The notes beneath the pieces are model-generated. The model was not told the origin of the DNA. It did not search any database and saw only the letters and a program-made list of their open reading frames with translations. A DNA stretch of 64,000 nt, from assembly GCF_023639785.1 (NCBI RefSeq), contig NZ_CP098325.1, forward strand, positions 2,790,001-2,854,000, in the 5' to 3' direction. The translations under genes and the position numbers were made by a program. The stretch's first letter is position 1. The number at the start of each line of letters is the position of its first letter. This stretch comes from Leclercia adecarboxylata (GTDB lineage: Bacteria; Pseudomonadota; Gammaproteobacteria; Enterobacterales; Enterobacteriaceae). Below, piece after piece: positions 39,567 to 47,833 of this stretch.

Positions 39567-41285
39567 TTAACGCATTACGATAAGATGGCTTGAGTCGGCC
39601 GGGAGCCCATCCGGTTTGATGTTTTCGATGCGCAGCACGTCGCCCATGATCTGACTGAATACCGGCGCCGAGACCGCCCCGCCGTAGTAGGCGCCGTTTT
39701 GCGGATCGTTAATCACCACCGCCAGGGCAAAGACAGGCTTACTGGCCGGCGCGACGCCAGCGGTATAGGCCACATATTTGTCGACATAGTTGCCGCCATC
39801 ATCAATTTTCTTCGCGGTGCCGGTTTTCACCGCCACCCGGTAATCACGCACCGCCGCTTTGATCCCGCCCCCGCCCGGGAGGGCCACGCTTTCCATCATA
39901 TGTTCCACCTCCTGCACAATCGACGCAGGCATCACCTGGGTGCCGATGACCGGCGGGTCGATGCGGGTGATAGAGAGCGGGCGCTCCAGGCCGTAGCTGC
40001 CGATGGTGGCATAGACGTGGGCCAGCTGTAAGGGGGTGACCATCAGCCCGTAACCAAACGCGAAGGTGGCGCGATCGAGCTGGCTCCAGAATTTACGCTC
40101 CGGCAGCAGGCCGCTGCTCTCGCCCGTTAACCCCAGACCGGTGGAACGGCCAAAGCCAAACCCGTGGTAGGTATCCAGCAGGCGCTGGATCGGCATCGCC
40201 AGCGAGAGACGCGACACCCCCGTATCGCTCGATTTTTGCAAAATGCCGGTCAGCGTCAGCTCCGGGTAGTAACCCACGTCGCGGATGCGGTGTCCGGCCA
40301 GGGTATAGGGATGGGTATCAATAACGCTGTCCGGCTGCACCAGCCCCTGCTGGAGGGCGGTCATCAGCACCAGCGGCTTGACGGTGGAGCCGGGTTCGAA
40401 GGTGTCGCTGATGGCGCGATTACGAAAATCGTTGAGCGTGGCGCCTTCCCGGTTGTTGGGATTAAAATCAGGGAAGCTGGCCATCGCCAGGATCTCGCCG
40501 GTCTGAACGTTAATCAGCACCGCTGCCCCCGATTCCGCTTTATTCCACGCCACGGCGTTGTCCAGGGCATCTTCCGTGATGGTTTGCAGCCGTTCATCAA
40601 TGCTCAACTGGATGTTGTGCGCCGGAACAGGCGGGATTTCGGTAATGTTTTCGATCACACGTCCGAAGCGATCTTCCCGCACCCGGCGCAGGCCCGGTTT
40701 ACCGGTTAGCTGTGAGTTAAAGCTCTTTTCGATGCCCTCTATGCCCTGCCCGTCAATATTAGTGAAGCCAATCAGATTGGCGGCCACGTGTCCGGCCGGA
40801 TAAAAACGACGGGACTCATCGCGCAGGCTGATCCCCGGCAGTCGAAGCTTTTCAATCCATTTGGCCTGAGAGGGGTCGACCTGGCGAGCGAGATAGATAA
40901 ACCGGCCCTGCGGATTGCCATTGATGCGTGCGGCCAGCGTGGGGAGCGATAAATGCAGCGCGCTGGCTAACGCCTGCCAGCGCTCGTCATATCCGACGCC
41001 TCCTTTTGCCAACACCGTTTTTGGATCCGCCCATACCGCCTGCACCGGCACGCTCACGGCCAGGGGGCGCCCCTCCCTGTCCATTATCATTCCCCGGGGG
41101 GCGTTAATCGCCACTTCCCGCAGCGAGCGCATATCCTCCTGCTTAACCAGCGGATCGGGCTTGACGATCTGCAGCCAGGCGACCCGGCCCAGCAGAAAGA
41201 GCAGACTCCCAAGGATCACCATGCAGAGAAGAGCAAAACGTAACGGCGTAAAATTTGCTGCGGGATTGACGGATTTCTTTTTCAC
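39567..41285 (-). CDS. Second FtsI-like class B penicillin-binding protein (PBP3-SAL type)
   Basis: This is a paralogue of the division transpeptidase FtsI. The position next to rlmA and cspC is that of Salmonella STM1836, PBP3-SAL, which supports division at acidic pH. The 572-residue protein has one N-terminal helix (LRFALLCMVILGSLLFLLGRV), a PBP dimer domain (RGMIMDREGRPLAVSVPV) and a transpeptidase domain with catalytic EPGSTVKP and the KTG box in VAVKTGTAKK. The second motif reads KSSDTGVS, that is SSD rather than the SSN of E. coli FtsI. I chose GTG 41285 (MKKKSVNPAANFTPLRF) with GGAG 7 bases upstream, over a start at 41309. Its acid-specific role here is inference from the neighbour match. 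Confidence 0.9.
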   Translation of the reverse strand: MKKKSVNPAANFTPLRFALLCMVILGSLLFLLGRVAWLQIVKPDPLVKQEDMRSLREVAINAPRGMIMDREGRPLAVSVPVQAVWADPKTVLAKGGVGYDERWQALASALHLSLPTLAARINGNPQGRFIYLARQVDPSQAKWIEKLRLPGISLRDESRRFYPAGHVAANLIGFTNIDGQGIEGIEKSFNSQLTGKPGLRRVREDRFGRVIENITEIPPVPAHNIQLSIDERLQTITEDALDNAVAWNKAESGAAVLINVQTGEILAMASFPDFNPNNREGATLNDFRNRAISDTFEPGSTVKPLVLMTALQQGLVQPDSVIDTHPYTLAGHRIRDVGYYPELTLTGILQKSSDTGVSRLSLAMPIQRLLDTYHGFGFGRSTGLGLTGESSGLLPERKFWSQLDRATFAFGYGLMVTPLQLAHVYATIGSYGLERPLSITRIDPPVIGTQVMPASIVQEVEHMMESVALPGGGGIKAAVRDYRVAVKTGTAKKIDDGGNYVDKYVAYTAGVAPASKPVFALAVVINDPQNGAYYGGAVSAPVFSQIMGDVLRIENIKPDGLPADSSHLIVMR

Positions 41286-41427
41286 CAGGGCTCCAGGGCT
41301 TGATAACAACGCCCTGATTTAACGGCAAATCTGAACGGCACGGGTGAAAACAATGCTAATACTCTCGCAGCTTTGAAACAAACTGCTAACAGAGACGCAT
41401 GTTGTAACACTTTGAAAAATATGCATT

Positions 41428-41453
41428 AAAAAGCCCCGCATAGGCGAGGCTTT
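41428..41453 (-). terminator. Rho-independent terminator of yobF-cspC
   Basis: On the minus strand the stem AAGCCTCGCC-TAT-GCGGGGCTT is followed by TTT after the cspC stop. Confidence 0.8.
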
Positions 41454-41504
41454 ATATCTCTGCAACTGAAACGTCGGAACGCTTCAGACCAGGCAGGGTT
41501 TTGA

Positions 41505-41714
41505 TCAGATAGCGGTTACGTTAACAGCAGCCGGACCTTTCTGGCCGTCCTGAATTTCGAACTCAACGTTCTGGCCTTCGGCCAGAGTTTTGAAGCCGTT
41601 ACCCTGGATTGCAGAGAAATGTACGAATACATCTTTGCTGCCGTCAGCAGGAGTAATGAAACCAAAACCTTTAGACTCGTTGAACCACTTAACTTGACCT
41701 TTAATCTTTGCCAT
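41505..41714 (-). CDS. cspC: Cold-shock-family RNA-binding protein CspC
   Basis: CspC binds single-stranded RNA and helps stabilise transcripts such as rpoS; it is constitutive rather than cold-induced. The 69 residues carry both nucleic-acid motifs, KGFGFI and VFVHF, and look identical to E. coli CspC as I recall it. The ATG at 41714 is preceded by AAGGAATTTTGCAA; an ATG two codons upstream is too close to that ribosome site. It is the second gene after yobF. Confidence 0.98.
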
Positions 41715-41754
41715 TTGCAAAATTCCTTAGAATGTTTTCTTCGCCCGCGGGCAT

Positions 41755-41871
41755 TCACTGAGATAAAACTGAGACATTACTGCATGAGGCACTAATATAA
41801 GGTTCGGCAGAGAAGCGGTATTCAACGACAACGTGTTTACTCAGGACTTCTTTACTGAAAATGCCACACAT
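41755..41871 (-). CDS. yobF: Small protein YobF, shortened C-terminus
   Basis: The gene encodes a 38-residue small protein that matches E. coli YobF over its first 37 residues ([20 protein letters not shown], then [17 protein letters not shown]). It ends with a TGA right after ...VLSQ. In E. coli, the protein runs about ten residues further (ending LRAKKTI); a matching stretch, CGGGCGAAGAAAACATTCTAA, survives here downstream in another frame. The tail therefore seems to have been lost by a small length change, or the ORF end is naturally variable. It lies 40 bases upstream of cspC, its usual operon partner. The role is unknown; in E. coli it accumulates in stress. Confidence 0.85.
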   Translation of the reverse strand: MCGIFSKEVLSKHVVVEYRFSAEPYISASCSNVSVLSQ

Positions 41872-42395
41872 AAACAGAACTGTACCTCGTTTGACCCAAA
41901 CCGTGTTATCACACACAACTTAAATAATGGCAAGCCATTTTTAAACGTGTCTCGATCAGCCGCACAAATTCAGGGACTGATTTGCCACAATCTGCACAGT
42001 AATCCACGTATGTGTATAGCTGGCCCGTATGTTGCTGGATCAGTGACCGTCAGGGTAGACGCTGTTATCAAAGACTTTTTTACCTTAGACCAATAACTTC
42101 ATATCGTCCAGCAAGCGAAGCCGATTTCCTGCAACATCTATTTCTGTTAGAACATTTGGTAAAAACTTATGCTGTTTTGATCACAACGGCAGACATTAGT
42201 ATATCGGTAAAAACAGCCAATATCGCTTCGCTTGTTTAACTTATATACACCCTGAGGTTGAACGCGGCTATGCACCAAAATAATGATATTTTTATGAACC
42301 TGCCTCAAAAAAAGGCAATCAAAACGTTTCGATTAAAATAAAATATGAATCGCGTCGATTTAATACGGAATAAGTACTAACGAACACAAAATAGT
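41872..42395 (-). other. AT-rich gap upstream of yobF-cspC, no gene seen
   Basis: This 524-base gap has no ORF with a ribosome site that resembles a protein. It must contain the yobF-cspC promoter and probably a long 5' leader. Runs such as GCCTCAAAAAAAGGC (about 42303) could end the upstream metallo-hydrolase transcript. The AT-rich composition contrasts with the flanking genes. Confidence 0.5.
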
Positions 42396-43385
42396 TTATA
42401 CGGATAAATATTGACCAATACGCAGTGGCTGAAAGTTTTCGACGTCTGAAGATATATTCTTAAGTGCCTGAGCCAGTTCTTTAACAGGTTCATCCAGTGA
42501 TTCATCCGCCAGTTCAAACACTCCCCAGTGGATTGGAATCGCCCGCGGCATGCCGAGCTGTTGCCAGAGCGCCACCGCCGACTGCGGATCCATATGATGC
42601 ATCGACATAAACCAGCGTGGCGCATAGGCTCCGACAGGTATGGCCAGGGTATCCAGTTTTCCCAGTCGTTCGGGGATGGTCAGGAGCTCCGGGGTATAGC
42701 CCGTATCGCCGCTAAACCAGAAGCGCTGATTTTGCCCTTCAAAGACCCAGCCACACCACAACGAGCGATTACGATCCCACAGGCTGCGCATGCTCCAGTG
42801 CTGCGCCGGAACCGCAGTAAACACCAGCCCTTCATAAACGTAGCTTTGCCACCAGTCCAGCTCCACAACCTGCTTTGCCCCTCGACGGCGGCACCAGGCG
42901 CCCAGACCTAATGGCACAAAAAAGGTCAGCTGCGGGAAACGGCGCAAAAGCTGGCGCACCGTTGCGGAGTCCAGATGATCAAAATGGTTATGCGAAATCA
43001 CGACGGCATCCAGTTGCGGTAACGCCGCGACGCTCATTACAGGGGGCGTTTTCCTTGTCGGCCCGGCAAAAGTTACCGGCGAGGCGCGCCGGGAAAAAAC
43101 CGGATCGGTCAGAATGTATTTTCCGCTCAGGCGCAACAGCAGACTGGCGTGTCCCAGCCACCAGACACCGTCTTCTTCAAGCGTATTCAGGGTGACAGGC
43201 TGCCACCACTGGCGGATAAAGGCGTCATAGCCTTCTGCAGGGGGCTTGGGCAATCCGGCAGCTTTACGTTCTTTCCGCCAGCGTTCAACATCACCGGGTT
43301 GATGGCCAGAAGCATCCGTATTGCGAAAGCCCTGTGGGGTATGATGCGCGAGGGAGGCGTTATACCAGGGATTACTCCAGGCCAC
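42396..43385 (-). CDS. Metallo-beta-lactamase-fold hydrolase (NAPE-PLD/RomA-like)
   Basis: This predicted zinc hydrolase has the signature HNHFDHLD (HxHxDH), a second-metal Asp in FSGDTGY, and a C-terminal PIHWG histidine. It is similar in layout to UlaG/NAPE-PLD/RomA-type proteins; no substrate is known. The first in-frame GTG (43391) overlaps the ribosome site AGGGAGG, so I prefer the GTG at 43385 (MAWSNPWYNASLAHHTPQGF, 329 residues). It lies 19 bases after yebO on the same strand, so it is likely co-transcribed with it. It is not present at this position in E. coli as I remember it, and looks like a lineage-specific insertion between yebO and yobF. Confidence 0.85.
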   Translation of the reverse strand: MAWSNPWYNASLAHHTPQGFRNTDASGHQPGDVERWRKERKAAGLPKPPAEGYDAFIRQWWQPVTLNTLEEDGVWWLGHASLLLRLSGKYILTDPVFSRRASPVTFAGPTRKTPPVMSVAALPQLDAVVISHNHFDHLDSATVRQLLRRFPQLTFFVPLGLGAWCRRRGAKQVVELDWWQSYVYEGLVFTAVPAQHWSMRSLWDRNRSLWCGWVFEGQNQRFWFSGDTGYTPELLTIPERLGKLDTLAIPVGAYAPRWFMSMHHMDPQSAVALWQQLGMPRAIPIHWGVFELADESLDEPVKELAQALKNISSDVENFQPLRIGQYLSV

Positions 43386-43404
43386 AGACACCTCCCTTAG
43401 CTGA

Positions 43405-43695
43405 TTAGCGTTCGGCGACCAGACGAATAAAATCGTCGTCCTGGCTGTTTACCGTCTCTTCCGGCGCTTTTGGTGCTGCCTTCTCTTCCGGCTCATTGGC
43501 TTCGCACAGGCGACGCAGCAGGACATTCTGTCGTTTCTGCAGGTCGACTAACGTCTCCAGCAGCTCAATCTGCTCACTGGTGCGGGAGCTTGCACGGTTC
43601 ACAAAAAACCACAGCACCAGCCCTACAATCAGCAGCACGACCGAGATTGCCAGAGATGCCACGCTGAACATCCCGGAATTCACTAACTCACCCAT
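43405..43695 (-). CDS. yebO: YebO-family small membrane protein
   Basis: A 96-residue protein with one N-terminal membrane helix (about 10-33) followed by a coiled-coil-like stretch SSRTSEQIELLETLVDLQKR and the tail DDDFIRLVAER, all matching E. coli YebO. The function is unknown; PhoP regulation has been reported for the locus in E. coli. The Pro/Glu-rich segment (EEKAAPKAPEE) is variable. It lies between mgrB and the metallo-hydrolase on the same strand. Confidence 0.92.
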   Translation of the reverse strand: MGELVNSGMFSVASLAISVVLLIVGLVLWFFVNRASSRTSEQIELLETLVDLQKRQNVLLRRLCEANEPEEKAAPKAPEETVNSQDDDFIRLVAER

Positions 43696-43768
43696 TTCAC
43701 CCCCTAATAAAAACGCTTATTTTACCACTCGCGTTAAGGAAGGAAATCATTTGCGATAAAAATGACAA

Positions 43769-43912
43769 CTACCATGGGATAAACTTATTGATAGAACAAA
43801 TACCGCTAAAGAACTGTACATCCTGGTCGCACATCACATTAATGGTCTGCGTCCAGAGCAAAACACAGGCCAGCAACACTAAGACCAGAATAACCCAGCG
43901 TATTTTTTTCAC
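43769..43912 (-). CDS. mgrB: PhoPQ feedback inhibitor MgrB
   Basis: MgrB is a 47-residue inner-membrane protein that binds and represses the sensor kinase PhoQ; its loss is a common cause of colistin resistance in Klebsiella. The gene is complete here: start GTG, a lysine-rich N-terminus ([20 protein letters not shown]), one helix, and periplasmic [21 protein letters not shown] with Cys28 and Cys39 (Cys16 is in the helix), ending in the conserved KFIPW-like tail. It lies between yobH and yebO. A PhoP-box candidate is 50 bases upstream. Confidence 0.95.
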   Translation of the reverse strand: MKKIRWVILVLVLLACVLLWTQTINVMCDQDVQFFSGICSINKFIPW

Positions 43913-43961
43913 TCCACTCTCCGTACCCTAACTGCCTGATGCCAGGTTATCATGCGCAACT

Positions 43962-43978
43962 TAAACCATGCCTAACTG
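43962..43978 (-). promoter_or_regulatory. Candidate PhoP box upstream of mgrB
   Basis: On the minus strand CAGTTA-N5-GGTTTA resembles the PhoP direct repeat (T/G)GTTTA-N5-(T/G)GTTTA, with the second half exact and the first diverged. PhoP-dependent transcription of mgrB is established in E. coli and Salmonella. Confidence 0.5.
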
Positions 43979-44071
43979 TAACGTGAAGGCTAAGCTTTCG
44001 GAATCATATACTTGTTTACGTGATTGTATCGATTACTCTAAGCGGCAATTATTCAAAAAAATGAGGTAATG

Positions 44072-44311
44072 ATGCGCTTTTTTATTCGCACATTGATTGT
44101 TATAGCACTCATCTGGACAGGTTTGCTGCTCGCAGGCTACGGCGTGCTGACGGGCAGTAAAGAGAATGCTGCCGGGTTGGGTATTCAGTGCCAGTATCTT
44201 ACCGCGCGCGGGTTCAGCACGACGCAGTATATTCATTCAGACAGTGGCATCATCGGCCTCTCCCGCTGCCCGCTGCTAAGAAAAACCGACACCGTCATCG
44301 ATAACGGCTGA
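44072..44311 (+). CDS. yobH: Uncharacterised small protein YobH
   Basis: YobH is 79 residues with an N-terminal helix (MRFFIRTLIVIALIWTGLLL) that is either a signal peptide or a membrane anchor. The conserved GYGVLTGSKENAAGLGIQCQ and CPLLRK segments carry two cysteines that could pair in the periplasm. The function is unknown. I chose the second ATG (44072), with GAGG 7 bases upstream, matching the E. coli length. It is divergent from mgrB and converges with kdgR. Confidence 0.9.
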   Translation: MRFFIRTLIVIALIWTGLLLAGYGVLTGSKENAAGLGIQCQYLTARGFSTTQYIHSDSGIIGLSRCPLLRKTDTVIDNG

Positions 44312-44321
44312 TTAAAAGCAT

Positions 44322-44352
44322 AAAAAAACGCCGCCATCAGGCAGCGTTTTTT
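44322..44352. terminator. Bidirectional terminator, yobH/kdgR
   Basis: AAAAAAACGCCGCC-ATCAG-GCAGCGTTTTTT is a stem with A and T runs between the convergent genes. Confidence 0.8.
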
Positions 44353-44365
44353 ACGGCGATAACAA

Positions 44366-45157
44366 TCAGAACGGATAATCGTTATAGCCCATCTGCTCAG
44401 AGATCTTACGCGCCGCCGTGTGCAGCATTTGAACGTACTCGTGCAGATGCTCTTCAGAGAAACGCAGTGTCGGGAAGGAGATACTGAGACCGGCGATCAC
44501 CACCCCAAAACGGTCGAATACCGGTACGCCGATGCAGCGCAAGCCTTCTTCCTGCTCCTGGTTATCTTCGCCATACCCCTGCTCACGCACTTTATCCAGC
44601 ACCTGCAAGAGTTCCTCGGTGGTGGTGATAGTGCGTTCGGTGCTGCGTTTGTACTCCACGTTCTCGAGGATCTGCTTCACTTCGTCACGGTCGCGCCATG
44701 CCAGCAGAACTTTACCGATAGCGGTACTGTACAGCGGGTTGCGACGGCCGATACGGGAGTACATACGCAGGTTGTACATGGAGTCGATTTTATGGATATA
44801 GACGATACTGTCTTCATCCAGAGCCCCCAGATGCACCGTCTCTTTCGTCAGACGCGACAGTTCACGCATCTGAATATCCGCGCTACGGATCAGGTCGACG
44901 TTCTGCAGGGCGCGCGCCCCCAGTTCGAATAGCTTCAGGGTCAGAGAGTACTTTTCAGACTCCCCTTCCTGTGCAACATAACCCAGTGATTTCATGGTCT
45001 GTAAAAAGCGATAAACGGTGCTTTTTGACATCATCACACGCTGGGACAGCTCAGTAATACCAATTTCGCGCTCTTCACCAAGCGCCTGCAGGATGCCGAA
45101 CACCTTTAACACGGATGAAACAGAATCTGGCTGTTTATCCAAATCCGCGATTGCCAT
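44366..45157 (-). CDS. kdgR: IclR-family repressor of pectin and hexuronate genes, KdgR
   Basis: KdgR represses genes for 2-keto-3-deoxygluconate and oligogalacturonide use and is released by KDG. The 263-residue protein has an N-terminal winged helix (ITELSQRVMMSKSTVYRFLQTMKSLGYVAQ) and a C-terminal effector domain (about 85-255). The sequence is very close to the E. coli one. Upstream, divergent, is yebQ. No pectin genes are in the window, so the regulon lies elsewhere. Confidence 0.95.
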   Translation of the reverse strand: MAIADLDKQPDSVSSVLKVFGILQALGEEREIGITELSQRVMMSKSTVYRFLQTMKSLGYVAQEGESEKYSLTLKLFELGARALQNVDLIRSADIQMRELSRLTKETVHLGALDEDSIVYIHKIDSMYNLRMYSRIGRRNPLYSTAIGKVLLAWRDRDEVKQILENVEYKRSTERTITTTEELLQVLDKVREQGYGEDNQEQEEGLRCIGVPVFDRFGVVIAGLSISFPTLRFSEEHLHEYVQMLHTAARKISEQMGYNDYPF

Positions 45158-45335
45158 TAATCACCTCAACGCAAGTGTTTTATAAAATTCAGAACCGGTT
45201 TTTATTATAAATTCGCTGCTGCGTTGCTGCAATCAATCCTGGCTTACCTGGTTACAAATCTGCGACATACAACCGAAATAACAGTGATAATATCCTTACC
45301 CTGTTAATAATAACCTCCAATGCACATTAATTCTC

Positions 45336-46709
45336 ATGACTACAACTTCCACAGACGGCCTGCCGACACCGCAACGCTACGGTGCGATTGCGACCATTAT
45401 TATCGGTATTTCAATGGCCGTACTGGATGGCGCCATCGCCAACGTGGCCCTGCCGACCATTGCCAGCGATCTTAACGCCTCTCCCGCCAGCTCGATCTGG
45501 ATTGTAAACGCCTATCAGATCGCCATTGTTATCTCCCTGCTGTCGTTCTCTTTTCTCGGGGATATGTTTGGGTACCGCCGCGTCTATCAGTGCGGGCTGG
45601 TCGTATTCACCCTGACGTCTCTCTTCTGTGCCCTTTCGGACACGCTGCACATGCTGACGCTGGCGCGCATCGTGCAGGGCTTCGGCGGCGCGGCACTGAT
45701 GAGCGTGAATACGGCATTGATTCGTCTCATCTACCCGCAGCGGCATCTGGGCCGGGGCATGGGGATCAACTCCTTTATCGTGGCCGTGTCGTCTGCGGCG
45801 GGGCCGACCATCGCCGCAGCGATCCTCTCCGTGGCCTCCTGGCAGTGGCTGTTTTTAATCAACGTTCCGCTGGGGATCGTGGCGTTGCTGTTCGCCCTGC
45901 GCTTTTTACCGGCCAACGGGCCGAAAAGCAGCATGCCCAAATTTGACCTCCCGAGCGCGGTGATGAACGCCCTGACCTTCGGCCTGCTGATCACCGCCCT
46001 GAGCGGGTTTGCTCAAGGGCAGTCGCTTATGTTAATTGCGGGCGAGGTCGTGGCGTTGCTGGTGGTTGGCTTCTTCTTCGTGCGTCGTCAACTGGCGCTG
46101 CCGGTGCCGTTACTGCCGGTCGACCTGCTGCGTATTCCCCTCTTCTCTCTCTCCATCTGCACCTCAATATGCTCCTTCTGCGCCCAGATGCTGGCCCTGG
46201 TCTCGCTGCCCTTCTTTCTGCAAAGCGTCATTGGTCGTACAGAAGTGGAGACAGGTTTACTGTTAACGCCCTGGCCGCTGGCAACGATGGTGATGGCGCC
46301 GCTTGCGGGCTATCTGATTGAGCGGGTGCATGCAGGATTACTGGGTGCGATGGGGTTAGTGGTGATGGCGACGGGACTTTTCGCGCTTGCCCTGTTGCCT
46401 GCGGCTCCTCACGATCTGGATATCATCTGGCGAATGGTGCTGTGCGGGGCGGGTTTTGGCCTGTTCCAGTCGCCCAATAACCATACCATTATCACCGCCG
46501 CTCCCCGCCATCGCAGCGGTGGCGCCAGCGGGATGCTGGGCACTGCCCGCCTGCTGGGTCAGAGTACCGGCGCGGCGCTGGTGGCGTTGATGTTCAACCT
46601 GGCCGGGCAAAGCGGCACGCACCTGGCGCTATTGACCGCCGGTTCACTGGCCACCGTCGCGGCCATTATCAGCGGGCTTCGGGTGACCCAGCCTCGTTCC
46701 CAGGCATAA
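45336..46709 (+). CDS. yebQ: MFS efflux transporter YebQ
   Basis: This is an uncharacterised inner-membrane transporter of the DHA2 drug:H+ antiporter group (457 residues), with motif A-like FLGDMFGYRRVYQCGLVVFT and motif C-like SSAAGPTIAAAILSVASWQW. About 14 hydrophobic segments can be counted. Its substrate is not known. The weak ribosome site (CATTAATTCTC) suggests low translation. It is divergent from kdgR, as in E. coli, so KdgR may or may not control it. Confidence 0.9.
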   Translation: MTTTSTDGLPTPQRYGAIATIIIGISMAVLDGAIANVALPTIASDLNASPASSIWIVNAYQIAIVISLLSFSFLGDMFGYRRVYQCGLVVFTLTSLFCALSDTLHMLTLARIVQGFGGAALMSVNTALIRLIYPQRHLGRGMGINSFIVAVSSAAGPTIAAAILSVASWQWLFLINVPLGIVALLFALRFLPANGPKSSMPKFDLPSAVMNALTFGLLITALSGFAQGQSLMLIAGEVVALLVVGFFFVRRQLALPVPLLPVDLLRIPLFSLSICTSICSFCAQMLALVSLPFFLQSVIGRTEVETGLLLTPWPLATMVMAPLAGYLIERVHAGLLGAMGLVVMATGLFALALLPAAPHDLDIIWRMVLCGAGFGLFQSPNNHTIITAAPRHRSGGASGMLGTARLLGQSTGAALVALMFNLAGQSGTHLALLTAGSLATVAAIISGLRVTQPRSQA

Positions 46710-46740
46710 AAAAAGCGCGTCGTTCGACGCGCTTTTTTAT
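46708..46740. terminator. Bidirectional terminator, yebQ/htpX
   Basis: AAAAAAAGCGCGTCG-TT-CGACGCGCTTTTTT is a near-perfect dyad between the convergent genes. Confidence 0.9.
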
Positions 46741-46756
46741 TATCCAACCGAAGCTG

Positions 46757-47638
46757 TTACTTCAGGTATTCACCGTTACGCAGCGCTTCAATACGCTTAT
46801 CCAGCGGCGGGTGAGACATGAACAGCTCGCTCAGCGATTTCGATTTACCGTTGATGCAGAAGGCCATCATGGTTGAGGCTTCCTGCGGCTCATAGCTGGT
46901 TTTCAGACGCTGCAGCGCGGCAATCATCTTCTCACGGCCAACCAGTTTGGCTGAGCCCGCATCGGCGTGGAATTCACGATGACGGGAGAACCACATGGTG
47001 ATGATGCTCGCCAGAATACCGAATACCAGTTCCAGTACCATTGAGACCGCAAAGTAGATCAGCGGGTTGCCGTTGCTGGATTCGCCTTCCTCACGATCGC
47101 CACCCATAAAGCCTGCGGCAATCTGGGCAATAATACGTGAGATGAAGATAACGAAGGTGTTCACCACCCCCTGGATCAGGGTCATGGTGACCATATCGCC
47201 GTTAGCAATGTGGCTGATCTCATGGGCGATAACCGCTTCCGCTTCATCACGGCTCATGTTCTGTAGCAGACCGGTACTCACCGCAACCAGCGAGGCGTCA
47301 CGACGCGCACCGGTGGCGAAGGCGTTGATGTCCGGCGCGTGATAAATCGCCACCTGCGGCATGGCAATACCTGCCTGGCGGGACTGGTTAGCAACTGTGG
47401 TCATCAGCCACTGTTCCATATCGTTACGCGGTTGCTCAATAACCTCACCGCCAACGGATTTAAGTGCCATCCACTTGGACATCAGCAGTGAGATAAAGGA
47501 GCCACCAAAACCAAACAGCAGCGCCATAATTAACAAACCCTGAACGCTGCTCGACTGAATTCCTGTCAGGCTGAGAACCACCCCGAAGACCACCATGACC
47601 GCAAGGTTGGTGAGCAGGAAGAGCGCGATTCGCATCAT
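46757..47638 (-). CDS. htpX: Membrane zinc metalloprotease HtpX
   Basis: HtpX degrades misfolded inner-membrane proteins along with FtsH; in E. coli it is induced by CpxR. The M48 zinc motif [10 protein letters not shown] (His140/His144 region) and the third ligand in [14 protein letters not shown] are intact. There are four hydrophobic segments over 293 residues. Its start is [14 protein letters not shown]. The gap to prc upstream (195 bases) contains the prc terminator and the htpX promoter. Confidence 0.97.
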   Translation of the reverse strand: MMRIALFLLTNLAVMVVFGVVLSLTGIQSSSVQGLLIMALLFGFGGSFISLLMSKWMALKSVGGEVIEQPRNDMEQWLMTTVANQSRQAGIAMPQVAIYHAPDINAFATGARRDASLVAVSTGLLQNMSRDEAEAVIAHEISHIANGDMVTMTLIQGVVNTFVIFISRIIAQIAAGFMGGDREEGESSNGNPLIYFAVSMVLELVFGILASIITMWFSRHREFHADAGSAKLVGREKMIAALQRLKTSYEPQEASTMMAFCINGKSKSLSELFMSHPPLDKRIEALRNGEYLK

Positions 47639-47794
47639 AATATTCTTTTAACCTCAGTTTAACAAAACGCACTATGCGATTACCCACATCGTATGGGTAT
47701 TCCGCATATTTTCAAGGATTGCAGCGGCGTAAGTCACCAGAAAGACACAACTTTACATAATGAAATGACTGCCTGACGGCAGAATGCGGTTAAC

Positions 47795-47825
47795 AAAAAA
47801 ACAGGCACAATTTCTTGTGCCTGTT
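47795..47825 (-). terminator. Rho-independent terminator of prc
   Basis: On the minus strand AACAGGCACAA-GAAA-TTGTGCCTGTT is followed by five T residues, just after the prc stop. Confidence 0.9.
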
Positions 47826-47833
47826 GGGGGAGA

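Noticed and set aside
41833..42096. 87-codon plus-strand frame over yobF and its upstream gap
   Set aside because: It lies antisense to yobF, has no ribosome site and resembles no protein I know.
42396..43385. Calling the metallo-hydrolase a beta-lactamase
   Set aside because: The HxHxDH motif is shared by the whole fold, and the layout is that of UlaG/NAPE-PLD-like hydrolases rather than class B beta-lactamases; no signal peptide is present.
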